Assembly: GCA_036346255.1 (NCBI GenBank)
Contig: CM070638.1
Location: forward strand, 42,966,394-43,030,393
Direction of reading: 5' to 3'
DNA length: 64,000 nt
DNA from: Ampelocalamus luodianensis
Lineage: Eukaryota; Streptophyta; Magnoliopsida; Poales; Poaceae
Shown: one piece after another, positions 10,681 through 22,139 of the stretch
Layout of the letters: the number at the start of each line of letters is the position of its first letter
How positions within the stretch are numbered: position 1 is the stretch's first letter
Translations under genes and position numbers: made by a program
The notes under the pieces: model-generated
Told to the model about the DNA's origin: nothing
The model's database searches: none
Seen by the model: only the letters and a program-made list of their open reading frames with translations

Positions 10681-12189
10681 TCAGCCAGAGCTGTATGAAG
10701 AGCTGAAGCACCTGAATCTGGAGATTGTCAACCAAGGCTGCGTAAACGCTTTGGAAGTTCAACCGACTCTTCAGGATAAGATCAGAACAAAACAATTAGA
10801 AGATGAAGACATCCAAGAAATCAAGAAGAATATGAGAAGAGGCAAAGCTTCAGGTTTCTCCGAGGACGAGCAAGGAACAGTGTGGTTTGGAAACCGCATC
10901 TGTGTACCTAACCAGCAGGAGATAAAGAATTCGATCTTGAAAGAAGCTCATGAGTCGCCATACTCCATTCATCCCGCAGCACCAAAATGTACCAGATCTA
11001 AAAGAAAATATTGGTGGGTCAAGATGAAGCGTGAAATTGCCGATTTCGCCGCTCGTTGTGATGTTTGCCAAAGAGTCAAGGCAGAGCACCAAAGACCCGC
11101 TGTCTCATTGCAACCATTACCAATCCTCGAGTGGAAGTGGGAAGAAGTTGGTTTGGATTTCATCACCGACTCCCAGACCCAATCGGGATATGACTCCATC
11201 CGGGTGGTAATTGACCGTTAACTAAAGTCGCCACTTTATTCTGCCAAGACCACCTACCGAGCGACAAGTTAGCGAGTTGTACATGGCCGAGATCGTCGCC
11301 GCATGGAGTACCCAAAAGATTGTGTCCGACCGAGGTTCTCGCCACTTCTCGGTTACGAAAAGTCCGCATGAAGCCTTGGGAACCCGACTCAAATTCAAAG
11401 ACGATATATCACCCCTGCATCGATGGTCGATTGTAACGCACCAACCAAGTTCTTGAAGACATGCTTCGGGCCTGTGCCTTAGATTTTGGAAAAGGTTGGG
11501 ACAAGGATCTGCCGTATGCAGAGTTCTCATACAATAATAGCTACCAAGCCAGTCTGCAGATGGCTCCATTCGAAGCTTTGTATGGTAGAAAATGCCGAAC
11601 CCCACTTCTTTGGGATCAGGTGGGGGAGCATCAACTCTTCGGACCTGATTTAATCAAAGAAGCCGAAGGAAAAGTTAAGACTATACAAGAACGTTTGAAG
11701 GTAGCTCAGTCCCGACAAAAGAGTTATGTTGATAACCGTCGGAGGGAGTTGAGCTTTGAGGTAGGAGATTCTGTATTTCTCAGGGTTACTCCACTCCGAG
11801 GAGTAAGAAGATTCCAGATGAAGGGAAAACTCGCACCCAGATACATTGGACCATATAAGATTCTAGCCAAGAGAGGTGAAGTAGCTTATCAGCTCGAGCT
11901 ACCAGAAGCTTTGTCAGCAGTACATAATGTCTTCCATGTGTCACAACTGAAGAAATGTCTCCGAGTGTCAGAAGAACACACCTTGTTGGAAAGCTTTGAT
12001 CTCCAAGAAGACCTCACTTATGTGGAGCGACCAATCAAAATTCTGGACGTCGCAGAACGTGTTACCAGAAGCAGAATCATCAGATCATACAAGGTGCAGT
12101 GGAGTCATCATCCAGAAAGTGAGGCCATATGGGAGAATGAAGAAGAACTCAAGGCCAACTACCCTGATCTTTTTGCTAACCAAGTCTGA
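10681..12189 (+). pseudogene. pol: pol of gypsy element 1: integrase with chromodomain-like tail
   Basis: The zinc-binding part is seen ([12 protein letters not shown], then [12 protein letters not shown] near 11059), then the first catalytic Asp (GLDFITD, about 11150). An in-frame stop lies at 11219-11221, and the second Asp region (VSDRGSRHF, about 11317) is in another frame. From 11461 a clean 242-codon frame runs to the TGA at 12187-12189. It includes LPYAEFSYNNSYQ, YGRKCRTPLLW, the GPY motif (YIGPYKI), the NVFHVSQLKKC stretch and a C-terminal YKVQWSHHPESEAIWE block like the chromodomain-type tails of chromoviruses. The tail is thought to steer insertion to chromatin. The upstream breaks make the whole integrase inactive. 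Confidence 0.88.
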
Positions 12190-12226
12190 ATCTCGGGGTC
12201 GAGATTCCCTTCAAGGGGGGTAGGTT
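12188..12226 (+). promoter_or_regulatory. Palindrome and polypurine tract of gypsy element 1
   Basis: The palindrome GAATCTCG-GGGT-CGAGATTC (12188-12207) overlaps the pol stop codon. CAAGGGGGGTAGG (from about 12212) then forms the PPT just before the LTR start at 12227. The same arrangement is seen at 2061-2096 (minus) and 42449-42486. Confidence 0.8.
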
Positions 12227-12624
12227 TGTAACAGCCCAAATTTCAAATTCCAGTTGAAATTAAGGTTTAATTATTTTATTGGATTTTTGTGGAATTTTTT
12301 TAAAGCTTTTCCTTCACCAAATTAAAGCTAAAACAAATTTATGTGCAAAATCTATTACCAGATAATAGCTGGAAATATTTTTCCAAAGTCCTAAATGCTC
12401 CAGAGAATTTTTGTGAATTTTCTCAAAATTTTTGGACTTAATATACTATATTCTAAAGCCTAAATGAATTATCAGCAATTAATTAAATCAGAAATCGAAA
12501 CAAAATCTTCCAACAGTGTTTGGGCGAAACCCGCCGCCCACGTCCTTCATACGCCGCACGGCCCGCACCGCCGCGCCATCGTCCCCAACCGTTGGATTAA
12601 AATCCAACGGCTGTGCCCGATCCC
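12227..12624 (+). repeat. Truncated 3' LTR of gypsy element 1 (first 398 bp)
   Basis: It matches the start of the 5' LTR (3654 onward) up to CCCGATCCC, then abruptly switches to sequence matching 2632 onward. About 5 bp at the joint (GATCT) match neither side clearly. The break falls in the GC-rich part of the LTR, just after the first palindrome. Confidence 0.88.
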
Positions 12625-12875
12625 GATCTGAGGTAGTAACAGGTATGTGATGCCTTAGTCTGAAAGAGGGAATGGAATGTGCCATTCAAATTAAAGAGGA
12701 CCAAATAGTTCTAGGCAGAGAAGACTCCTTTTTAGTTAATTGAGGAAGGAAAAAGGCTACTGCCCTCACAACAGAGTCTTACACAAAATACATAACTGGA
12801 TGGGCGCTATCCTATTACATTCTTCCAAAGGACAGCTATAAGCTGGATACAACTTCCATGGTAGTTCCCATACAC

Positions 12876-14167
12876 CTAGATGTGGTCATCCCTGTTGAAG
12901 TTCACGGGGAACTCGTCCAGAAGATGAGCTCTAGGTGATCCAGTGTCCAGAGGAGACAAAGGGTTGAAGAGACGCCTCGGGGATCCCAATAAAGAGACAT
13001 GACCTTCCGGAGGATCGGGCCTCCGATGGCTAGGAAATCCTGCTGTCATGCGGACTTGGCGGCGCGGTGCATAGACAGGCAAGGTAGTTAGGATCGCGAT
13101 CCAACTTTTAGAGTCTTACGATTCTACGAACCCACGACAGCCCGTCGACCCAAGTCTTACGTCGATCCTACTCGTAGAGTCTTAGGGCAAAAAAAAAAAA
13201 TTGTAATATTTTTAGAAGTCAGGCTTTGCTGATATTTTGTTTTAGAGCAAAATTTGTCGATATTAATTTTTTAGAATGAAACTATAAATAAACAAGGAGC
13301 ATGCAAAATATTATATCGATGTGGTAATCTGTTTCTCCAGTAGTTCGAACTATATCACCCATCATGTTAGAACCATTATGCTTTTCTGTTGTGTGATAAG
13401 AAGTGTTTTGCCCCTTTTTTTGTAATAAGTAAGTGGTAAACCTTATAAGAATCATACAAATTTATAGTATAGATGGTAAATATGTGTATTTTTATAAATT
13501 CGTAGAATCGCGATTCTACGATTCGATCTCGATTCGATCCTGGGAGGCAAATCGATCCGACTGGGATCTCGACTCTGACTACCTTGTAGACAGGCACTGG
13601 CCTTGTCACTTCCGGAAGTCGAAACTCGGGTGGTGCCGCAGCAACTGGGGAGGTCTCATTGGCACCATAAAGCACATTGCGAGGAACACGGTTCATGCTA
13701 ACCCCGATCCTGAGGTACTCCTGGGCCTCCCTGAGACGGCGCCGAGTTTCTGACAAGTCAAACAGATTGCAGCGATGAACTTGGTCCATGATGTGGACCA
13801 ACCTGCCAATCGGCGCGACTTGAGGGTCTTCTCCGAACTGAATTTCAGCGAATGTGTTTATGTCCGCTTCATAACCTCTTTGGGGGAAATGGTCGTAGGG
13901 CGGCTCAGACAATTCCGTCAAGTCATGACGAAGTTGACTCATAACCCTGCTGGCAGCTTCCTGAATGGCCATGGCTTCGGAGGTGGCGTGAACCCGAAAG
14001 CTGTACGGAACACTGCCGGTCACTTGTCTTGCGATGACGTTGACCACGCATCGATGTTCTTCCATTCCAGGCCCTCGGTCTCAGCAGTAGATGGCATACT
14101 CCGGTTGATAGGTGAAATTGGCGCGCCACATCATATCTCGCAGCAGTGCGGGATACCCGTCCAGGTA
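12876..14167 (-). pseudogene. Accessory ORF of element A, copy 2 (interrupted by a MITE)
   Basis: This is the second copy of the ORF at 2875-3653 and is better preserved: it stays open from MEEHRCVVNVIARQ (14065) through IQEAASRVMSQLRHDL to RPVPVY at the MITE, then resumes in 12876-13071 to the same stop. The segment YSFRVHATSEAMA, lost by frameshift in copy 1, is intact here. A change around 13802-13815 replaces VRQLA by VAPIG. The ORF start is missing because the solo LTR lies immediately upstream. Function unknown. Confidence 0.7.
13080..13586. mobile_element. 507-bp hAT-type MITE
   Basis: Ends are CAAGGTAGTTAGGATCG on the left and, inverted, CAAGGTAGTCAGAGTCG on the right. TAGACAGG flanks both sides (13072-13079 and 13587-13594), and the uninterrupted site (TAGACAGG once) is seen in copy 1 near 3068. 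An 8-bp duplication points to hAT. The interior is AT-rich with no gene; subterminal ATCGCGAT/GATTCGAT-like motifs recur near both ends. Confidence 0.85.
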
Positions 14168-14172
14168 CTCCG

Positions 14173-17100
14173 TGTAACGGCCCAAATTTCAAATTCCAGT
14201 TGAAATTAAGGTTTAATTATTTTATTGGATTTTTGTGGAATTTTTTTAAAGCTTTTCCTTAACCAAATTAAAGCTAAAACAAATATATGTGCAAAATTTA
14301 TTACCAGATAATAGCTGGAAATATTTTTCCTAAGTCCTAAATGCTCTAGAGAATTTTTGTGAATTTTCTCAAAATTTTTGGACTTAATATACTATATTCT
14401 AAAGCCTAAATGAATTATCAGCAATTAATTAAATCAGAAATCGAAACAAAATCTTCCAACAGTGTTTGGGCGAAACCCGCTTCGCCCACGCCCTTCATCA
14501 TACAAGCACGCCCGCACCGCCGCTTATCGTCCCCAACCGCTGGATTAAAATCCAACGGCCGCGCCCGATCCCCACTTACCGCACTTCGCGTTATATCTCA
14601 ACCATTAGATCGAGATCGAACGGCCATGGCGACCCGGCTACCGGTTCGCATGTTCTATCCCCACCGTCCGATCAAAATCGGACGGCCCAGCATCATCGTC
14701 TTCCTCACCTTCGTCTCCGCGCAGCCGCGCCAGTAACCGCCGCCATTAAGCCGCATACCAGCTCCAACTCCGCCCTCTTTCCCCCACTCGCCATCACGCC
14801 GCATTGAAGACCCTCATCACGCCGCCCCACTTCCGGCCGTTTCCCTTTCTCGTGCCCACGATCGCGGAACTCGCCACTACCGCCGCTACCGCGCACACGA
14901 TCTCCACCACTCGGCCTTCTCCACCCCTATAAAGGGAGCACGAGGTGCCCTCGACCACCGAACACGCCGCCACCACCCGGCACCCTTCACCTCGCCGAGC
15001 GCCAGATTTTGAGTTTCTTCACGGCGACCTCGGGAGCTTCTTCTCCGTTCCGACGCCACCGGAGCTCCATCGACTCGCCGTCGGTACCATCGGCATCACC
15101 GCACCTGCGCGGCCGCCGCCACCACCCACTCCGCCAAAGGACCCCGAACGCCTTCTTCGCCGACGGCCGTCAGCGCGCGCCGCCAAACCCCGCCACCGAC
15201 GACCTTTCCGCCCGCCTCCGCCGCTTTGGTAGTCCCCGAGTTCGCATTGTTCCCTACATTATGCACACACTCATTCGACTCGCGCGCGTAGAACGCCGGC
15301 GAGCCCGAGCCCGCGCCATCGCCGCCACCGACCTACGTGGCATGACCACGAGGCGCCAGTCAGCGCCACCTCGGCGCTAAAAGCCGCGTGGCTACCACGT
15401 GGTGGCCACCTCACCACGCCCACCCTCCTGAGCCGAAAGTTCATAGATCGGGTTCACGTGGACCGTCACTTACCAGATGGGGTCCACATGTCGAAAATCA
15501 ATTCATTTCTTTTAATTCCCGGAAATTCCTCGCTGGCGTCAGCATTGCGCAATAAATGGAATTTCCAGTAGAAAAATAATTCAGTAAATTCAATAAATTT
15601 CAGAATTTAGTTTAAAACTTCTAAAATTCATAACTTTTGCATACTAACTCCAAATGGGGTGATTCAAGTTGCAAAATTTATCTAAAATCATAATCTAGCT
15701 ATTTAAACCAAAATATTTCAGTTTAGAGTTCATTTGAGCTGAGGTTTTGAATTTATTTGAATTTGAATTTGAATTTGTCGTATTTTTGCGTATAGACTTC
15801 GACGACTCCGGAGAGTTAGATCCTTCCGACGATTTAGAGTTTCAAGACTTCAACGAAGGCAAGTTACACTATTGATCATATTGTTCCTATTGTTTTAAAG
15901 TATTTATTTACTGTTTACAAATTACTATTGCATGCATATGTTTATAAAAATGTCTGAATATCCTGATTTCGTATATAGTTGTTCCAAATTCCTTGGTATG
16001 GCCAATTTGATTATCAAACCTGAATACCTTGACACCTTAGATAAAATTTGTCACATTCTTAGCCTTGCTTAGATAACATTTACAAATTTGGGAGAATTTA
16101 GTCAAATCTTTACAACTTAATTTAAAATGTGTTTCTGTGGTTTTGTTTTATCACGAAAGGTTTGTAAAGAGGTTTTTACTCTAAATAAAACGAAATGGGT
16201 TTGGACTTGGGCGAGATGGATGGATGGTGGGTGCAGGTTCATGCACGGGTCTAATCTGGTTAGGATTACGACCCAGGGTTTTAAATTGGAAGTCGCCCGA
16301 GTCAGTTAATGACCGGTCTTTGAGCGTATTTTGCTACGCCTTACCGTACCACCACATGTCCTGTATGGGCAGGATTTGGCTAAATAATTTGTGGGTCTTA
16401 GTGTTATTTGTGCTATGTTGTATGTGTGGGTGTTGGTTAGACATTCGTCCCACCTGGCGCAAGAGGGGGCTCCCGGAGGATGGTTAGTCCAATGGTAGCG
16501 AAACCTTAGCGGACATGAATACATTAAGACACTACTTTGTAAAGGCCTCATGGTAATTGCTTAGTCGCACGCCCTCGGAAGCGTGTATTGGCCGACATTA
16601 TAAGCATATTATCTCATGTGGGTAAAGCTGTACAAACTCTGCAGAGTGTAAAACTATTCGAATAGCCGCGTCCGCGGTCATGGACATGCTAGCAAAGCCA
16701 CTCTAAGTTAGAATTGTTTTTGATTTATAAAATGTGTTCAACAGATGTTTTAGGATGGATAATCCTATGGTAAAAATTGGGCGGTTAGCCAAGTGTTAGG
16801 AGGATATCCTTCACCATTCAACTAGTGGAGGTCATCCACTATTTACTGTCATTTTCGTCACTGATTTCAGTTACAATATTAAAACTGCTTTAGAAAAGTA
16901 TTAAAAATATATAATCTGAAAATGCTGTTTATGCAAAACAACCCTGCCATTACCTTGGTTTACCTTATGCATGCATTAAACTTTCTATATTGGGTGTGAC
17001 TTGCGAGCACGGAAGTTGTGCTCACTCTTGCGGAATAAATCTTATTCAGGAGAAGACGTTTTCCCCGACGGTGAGGATCTTGGCGAATAGGCTGCTTCCC

Positions 17101-17325
17101 CAGACGATTGCCTGTGGCAAGTCGTGTGGCCTACTACTGCTTTACTTCCGCTGTGTTATTTCTTTTCTTTTGGCCGCATGCCCTTTTTGTAATAAACTCT
17201 GAATTATTATCAATAGTTGCGTGATATGATTGTGCTATCACTTTTTGTTTAACTGTGTACACTAGAAATCCTGGACTAGTGTATGAACACAGAGAATTTG
17301 GGATCCTTCGTTCCCGGGTTCGACA
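14173..17325 (+). repeat. Complete LTR (3153 bp) of the gypsy 1 family, solo in position
   Basis: It starts TGTAACGGCC and ends GGGTTCGACA, with CTCCG on both sides (14168-14172, 17326-17330). No PBS or internal region follows; the right flank is element A leader. It contains the palindromes and a TATA box at about 14928, like the 5' LTR. It is best read as a solo LTR left by LTR-LTR recombination of a second, tandem copy. Confidence 0.9.
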
Positions 17326-17364
17326 CTCCGCACGCGTCTCCTTGACCAAATACCAGCTGCCCAT
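17326..17364 (-). pseudogene. Start of the element A accessory ORF
   Basis: On the minus strand the ATG at 17364 opens MGSWYLVKETRAE, and this 13-codon segment joins in frame to YVDGYPALL at 3648 once gypsy element 1 and one CTCCG are ignored. The ATG follows a pyrimidine-rich leader with no earlier in-frame ATG close by. So the ORF was open before the insertion. Confidence 0.7.
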
Positions 17365-18138
17365 CTATCGCATAACAGAACAAGGCAGGTGAGCGATTAG
17401 CTAGGGGAATCTAACCGAAAGTTGGGTGGAAGCAGATACTAAGATGGATGAGGGACAAGCCTGAAAACTGAAGGCAAGGAAAAACCATTAACATCTCTAC
17501 GAAATGAATGCCAAAAGCTTAAAACCAGCACAAAATCAATGTAAGATCTCATTTTACAGAATCAACTTCCCAGTATGACTCACTCGTATGGAAGAACGAG
17601 CAATCAGTTTAGGAAGGTAAAATTTCAGAAATCATCCCTTAGCTTAACACAGCTAAAAAGAAGGGTAAAATCACCTAAACAAGGGTCAGACACTTAGCTA
17701 ACTCATATCACTTCTTACCCTTTTATTCCCACAAGTTTTAGTGGCATTAACCTCTCATTTTTAGTCTTATATGCTACCAATAGCTAGCTGTCCAGAAATT
17801 CTTGCTTGCTGTCCAGATTTTGTCTCCCCTCTTCTGGCCGAATTCTTCATCTCCAGGAGCTCCTAATCTTCTCCAAAAGACAACTACACTTCAAATTATA
17901 ACTCTCATGGGTTACCCACAACCAATTTAATCGATTACACTACTATATTTGAAAAGGAGATGAGAGGGAAAACAATTTTCCAAAGTCAATAAAAAATAAG
18001 GTGAGATGAGCAAGCTAAGATAGATAAGAAGTAAAATCTGAAATTCTACTTAAATTTTCTTAAACCATTTGACACTTGAAAATAAGTTTTCAAGATATCC
18101 TAAAGACGACCAAGCTAGGGGTTTCTATGGTCAGTATG
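17365..18138 (-). other. Untranslated leader of element A
   Basis: AT-rich sequence between the PBS and the ORF start of element A, read on the minus strand. I see no gag, no coding stretch and no other element in it. Confidence 0.5.
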
Positions 18139-18150
18139 GCTCTGATACCA
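18139..18150 (-). other. Primer binding site of element A (tRNA-iMet), minus strand
   Basis: GCTCTGATACCA is the reverse complement of TGGTATCAGAGC, the PBS also used by gypsy 1, gypsy 2 and the copia element. It lies 4 bp from the LTR boundary at 18155, which fixes the orientation of element A as minus. Confidence 0.85.
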
Positions 18151-18154
18151 ACTT

Positions 18155-19152
18155 TGTGAGGACCCCGATTTATTTGACTTGCAATGCTTAGCCTTCCATT
18201 GACCCTAGCATCACAAAACAAATAAACCAAGCCTCGAGATATGTATACTTCCCAGAAATGCAGTATACACACCCCGTTACAAAATCATGCATCAATTCCA
18301 TACATCACAATATGACAAGTCTAGCAAAAGACGTACAATAGATAAAAACATTACAAAAGAGAGGCCAACCGGCCAAGAACTAAAAGAACAGCGGAAGCGA
18401 AATGCCATAAGATGGCTAAGACAAAAGCCAACCGGTTGCCACACACCCACAAGGCAAACCGACCGGGCCGCCAAGCTAGCCGTCCATACCGAAGCAAAAC
18501 TCACCAAAGTCAATCCCTTGGGGATTAACCTTCTTCCTCTGCAACAATTAAGCAAAGCAAATGAGTACACAAATTATTTTTGTACTCGCAAGACTGACGT
18601 GTAAAATAACAGAACTATAAATAACTACATGCAAGCTTTATTTAAGTGGAGGAGGCTCTGGACTCATTTTCAGTATAAAGCAAGTTTTATTTGCAATAAT
18701 GTAATACGTTTGAAAGCAAGTTTGCAATTCATTTTTATTGTTCAAATAACCAGGAGACAATTATAACAACAGGTAGATGGCAACAACAATCCTGGAAGTG
18801 ACTAACCCAATAGTCACCACAACAATAGCATGAAGTACCCCTTCATACCACCCATGTCAAATTTTAAGTTTTAAAAAGGTTGTAGTCTAGTTCTTGCACG
18901 ACCTTACCAAGCAATGTCCATATCCTAGGACGAGGCTATTCGAATAGTTTGAACCCTGCAGGGGTGTACCAATGTACCCACACGATAGACCGCCTTTCCA
19001 CCAGCCACGGTTAGCACACTTCGTTGGGTATGCAGGCATGGCTAAGTCTAACGAGACATTTCCAATGAATGATGTTAATTAAGAGCCGCAACCCACGGGG
19101 ATAAGGATACATTAATCAGCCTAACCGGTCTTCTAATGCTCCCCTCCCAACA

Positions 19153-19186
<34 letters not shown>

Positions 19187-20540
19187 TTTAACACACCCAC
19201 CAACCAGCTCATAATTAAAAACTCCCAAAGTACTTAGTCAAGAGAGGTCTCATATCCCTCTCGTGTGGTTAGCACGCAATAAGCGCTTGGCTTAGTGACA
19301 CAAGTAACTCGGTCCTTGGGGACTTAGGCACCATTCCAATCACACCCAACAGATCACACCAACGTACCATTGTGCCCAAGTCTAAAGCATTTTGTTTTCA
19401 GTTTTGGTTTTACAAATAAACAGAACACAAGGTATAGATTAAAAGTAATAGCAAGTTTTTGTGTGATCAAGGTCATGGACTAGGTCGATAACCGCCCAAT
19501 TCTACCGGTAACTAAGCATTGCTAAGCATCATATCGTAAAGACAAATAAAAAGGCCCTAAATCATTCACCGGACTCTAATTCACCGGTGAGGATAGTATT
19601 CCTAAGGTAGTGGCAGGGGTGAACAATTTAAGGGAAACAATGCAATAGGATTAGCTACCTTTATTCGGCAAAATTAACATTGACACAAAAGCATGCATAC
19701 ATACAAGTAAGACAAAGTATTAGATTTTAAAAGTAATGGGATGGAGTGGATATGATCAAACTGCTTGCCTTGCTGTAGATCACTTTCTTGCTGCAGAGGA
19801 TTCACTCACGGAATCAATAATTTCTTCGGAACCTAACGCGAAAAGGCGATACCAAATAAGAACAAGAACTCCAAATAAAACTCAACAGCAAAAGTTCTCC
19901 AAATACCATGAAATTCATACAGCAGCAAGAGGATGATTTTAGACAAATTTAGAAACAAGAATCATGTCATTTGGACTTAGCATGCAAAAGTTATGGCTAA
20001 AACAATTTTTATCAGCCTGTTAAATTCCAGATTAATTCTTATCTGTTACTGTTCATGGCACAAATTTCTAAAATGATCTAGAGTCTGACATTTTTATGGT
20101 AGGTAGGTTAAGACATTCTAAGAACAGAGAAATTGAGTTTGCACAATTTGGAGTTAAAATAAATTAGTTATGATTTTCTAAAGTTGTGAAACTGGCATAT
20201 ACCACTTTACAGGAACATAAATATGAACAAGACCTATGCTAAGCTAAAGTACACTACGGAGGTCCTAGAACTCAGGATTTTACAGACTTGAGTTTGCTCA
20301 AATTGGAGTTATACACAAAAAGTTATATAGTTTACACATTTTGAAGTGATTTTCCTAACTCTTGAACCATTCAAACTTCTACTGCAATATTAATAAATCC
20401 CAGCCTAGAATAGTGACCACATACAATCTCAAATTAAAATTTATCCTACCACAAGGATACTGTAACTTTATTTAAATTTATTTAAATTTAATTGAAAAGC
20501 TTAAATACGACGACGATACCTTCCGTTGTTAGCCAGCGGT
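18155..20540 (-). mobile_element. 5' LTR of element A, truncated
   Basis: On the plus strand it begins TGTGAGGACCCC next to the PBS. It shares landmark blocks with the gypsy LTRs in inverse orientation, for example the ATTCGAATAG block near 18938 and an AAATTTAAT-rich block near 20470. A related LTR in the same orientation starts at 60789. The GC-rich promoter part expected beyond about 20540 is missing, so the LTR is truncated there. Short open frames inside are not genes. Confidence 0.7.
19154..19184. repeat. (AC)n microsatellite
   Basis: A run of about 15 uninterrupted AC units lies within the LTR of element A. Confidence 0.95.
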
Positions 20541-20568
20541 GGCCGACTAGGCCTTTTCCCTAGATATT

Positions 20569-20610
20569 TTAGGAAGCGAAGAGGACAGCGAAAAGTCCGG
20601 GGGATGTTGG
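20569..20610 (+). other. Exon-like fragment, left part (continues at 27598)
   Basis: After a TTTTAG acceptor-like site a frame opens with EAKRTAKSPGDVG. It continues across the hAT insertion (minus one GATGTTGG) into 27598-27769 with EVPESEVGDLEHFG and ends at TGA 27767-27769. It could be the last exon of an unrecognised gene or of an older mobile element. The evidence is only an open frame of about 66 codons split by a clean insertion. Confidence 0.3.
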
Positions 20611-20801
20611 CAGTGGCGGAGCCAGGATTTCACAGAACCTCGGGCCCAAAACTAAGGGCCTATAACTAACGTCAAATACTATCAACACTGATGTATAACA
20701 AAAGTACAACACAAATACGCAATCAAAATAAAATTTGAATTCCATGTTTAACGATACGACAAATAGATAAAACATAGCAAAAAAATAAGAATGTAACATA
20801 C

Positions 20802-21385
20802 CACTAGCACGAGGTAATCTTGCAACTTTCTCATTGTCATAATCATCATGGTCCCTGGCATTTTCTCTATCAAATCTCAAGATAGTACATGATAAGCCTT
20901 CAACTGGAATTGGAATTGATTTCCCAATAAGCTCTTGCAAATGTTGAAATATCTGAACATAGAATGGAACATCAAAATCAATCATTTAATGTGCGGGAGA
21001 CAGCATAACAAGCATGCATAAAGTCCACATTTTAATCCAAGTTAATTCAGGATAAAAACAGAATTTTAGTTAAGTACTTCCATACCTTTGAACATTCCCT
21101 ACTGCAAAACCAGCACCCTTCCGGACAACAGGTAAGTTGATGGCCTCTATTTCTAATGCAACCAACATGATCTACCAAAATAAGATGACCAAGAAATAAG
21201 TGGATTTGAATATAAAATCTGGCATATCTTATTATTGAGTGGTAAAAAAGCATACATTCACATTCACACTGATTACAGTACATTATTGTCTTATCAGTGA
21301 ATTGGTTGGTATCAGGATCATAATCACTTGAGTCACAAATACTGCATCTACAAGATGGACAATACCAGCTTCCTTCCAGAATGCC
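20802..21385 (-). pseudogene. Captured PHD-finger gene fragment (IDM1-like), three exons
   Basis: On the minus strand three exons with GT-AG borders are visible: 21385-21256 (GILEGSWYCPSCRCSICDSS, then TIMYCNQCECE), 21171-21086 (HVGCIRNRGHQLTCCPEGCW, then FCSRECSK) and 20952-20802 (IFQHLQELIGKSIPIPVEGL through DHDDYDNEKVARLPRAS). The Cys pattern is that of the PHD fingers in plant IDM1-like acetyltransferase-domain proteins, which bind chromatin. The acetyltransferase part and the N-terminus are absent. The CNQCECECMLF stretch departs from the usual CDQCEREYHVGC, so the finger may be damaged. A fragment captured by the hAT element is the likely explanation. Confidence 0.75.
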
Positions 21386-21784
21386 CTACAAAAGCAGCAT
21401 GATACTGAATTTCGTTCTTCAGACAAGCAAGTGCATAAAAAAGCAAAACTTATGTAAAAGAAAAACTAAGGAAATGCAGCATTGGTATCAAGTAGCTATG
21501 ACACTTGAACCACAAGCTTCTCATATAATTCAAACGAGAGACTGAATAGACATTCCAAGTAACCACTAACAATCATATGTGTCGGCACTTGAACAGAAAA
21601 ATATTCAATGAAGCACTAGTGATCAAATAAGAATAGAAAATGAGTATATGGCTGAAAATGTTGCTCAGGAATCTTGCAACAATATTGACATGGTTTCACA
21701 AATCAGTAAATCACAATCTGTCTTTCTCCACTCTCCAGTCTCCAGTCGGCAGTCATCACTACACCATGGCATAGTATTAAGGGC

Positions 21785-21985
21785 AATTATCTGCCGGGAA
21801 AAAACTGGATTAGTGGCAATCTATCTGCCGGCAATATCCAAGATTTTAGGGGTCCCATTATCTGCCGGGAATAATTATTTTTTAGAACAATCTATCTGCC
21901 GACAATATTTTAACGTTAGCAACAATATATCTGCTGTAGAAAAAGTCAACCAGGTCAACCTGTCTGCCGGGAATACCTTTTGGGC
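21785..21985. repeat. Left subterminal repeats of the Pack-CACTA
   Basis: At least five copies of a TCTGCCGG(C/G)AA-type motif recur at irregular 30-60 bp spacing. In CACTA elements such motifs bind TNPA-type protein during transposition. Confidence 0.75.
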
Positions 21986-22139
21986 GGGAAGACGAAAAAT
22001 TTATCCGAATGTTTCACGCTTCCGCTGTCCCACGCACGCGGTCCCGCCGCCCAAGCCCCCAAAACCCAAATCACCCAAATCGCTACGCTCAGTCTCACTC
22101 TCAGTCACAGGCTCCACACTCCCGCAACCCTACCTCACC

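Larger units (their letters stand above)
12625..14172 (-). repeat. Duplicated left flank of gypsy element 1 (second copy of 2632-3653)
   Basis: Apart from the 507-bp MITE at 13080-13586, this block follows 2632-3653 almost base for base, including the accessory ORF and the terminal CTCCG (14168-14172) just before the next LTR. It can only have come from a copy of the left insertion flank. Confidence 0.9.
3654..17325 (+). mobile_element. Gypsy element 1: chromovirus-like LTR retrotransposon with rearranged 3' side
   Basis: The element starts TGTAACAGCC and ends TTCGACA, flanked by CTCCG at 3649-3653 and 17326-17330, a 5-bp target duplication. Order: 5' LTR, PBS, leader ORF, gag, pol with a chromodomain-like tail, PPT, 398 bp of 3' LTR, a second copy of the left flank, then a complete LTR. 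Long LTRs, a tRNA-iMet PBS and the integrase tail suggest the Tekay/Del group of chromoviruses (RIRE3/RIRE8-like in rice), but I assign this from general features only. The coding region carries many frameshifts and looks non-functional. Confidence 0.9.

Noticed and set aside
12227..12624. 3' LTR shortened by a simple deletion
   Set aside because: The sequence after the break is a copy of the left flank leading to a full LTR with the same CTCCG. A deletion alone cannot make that.
13080..13586. Mutator-type MITE with 9-bp duplication TAGACAGGC
   Set aside because: The right terminus has a G before the duplication, so the termini are CAAGGTAG and the duplication is 8 bp, which fits hAT better.
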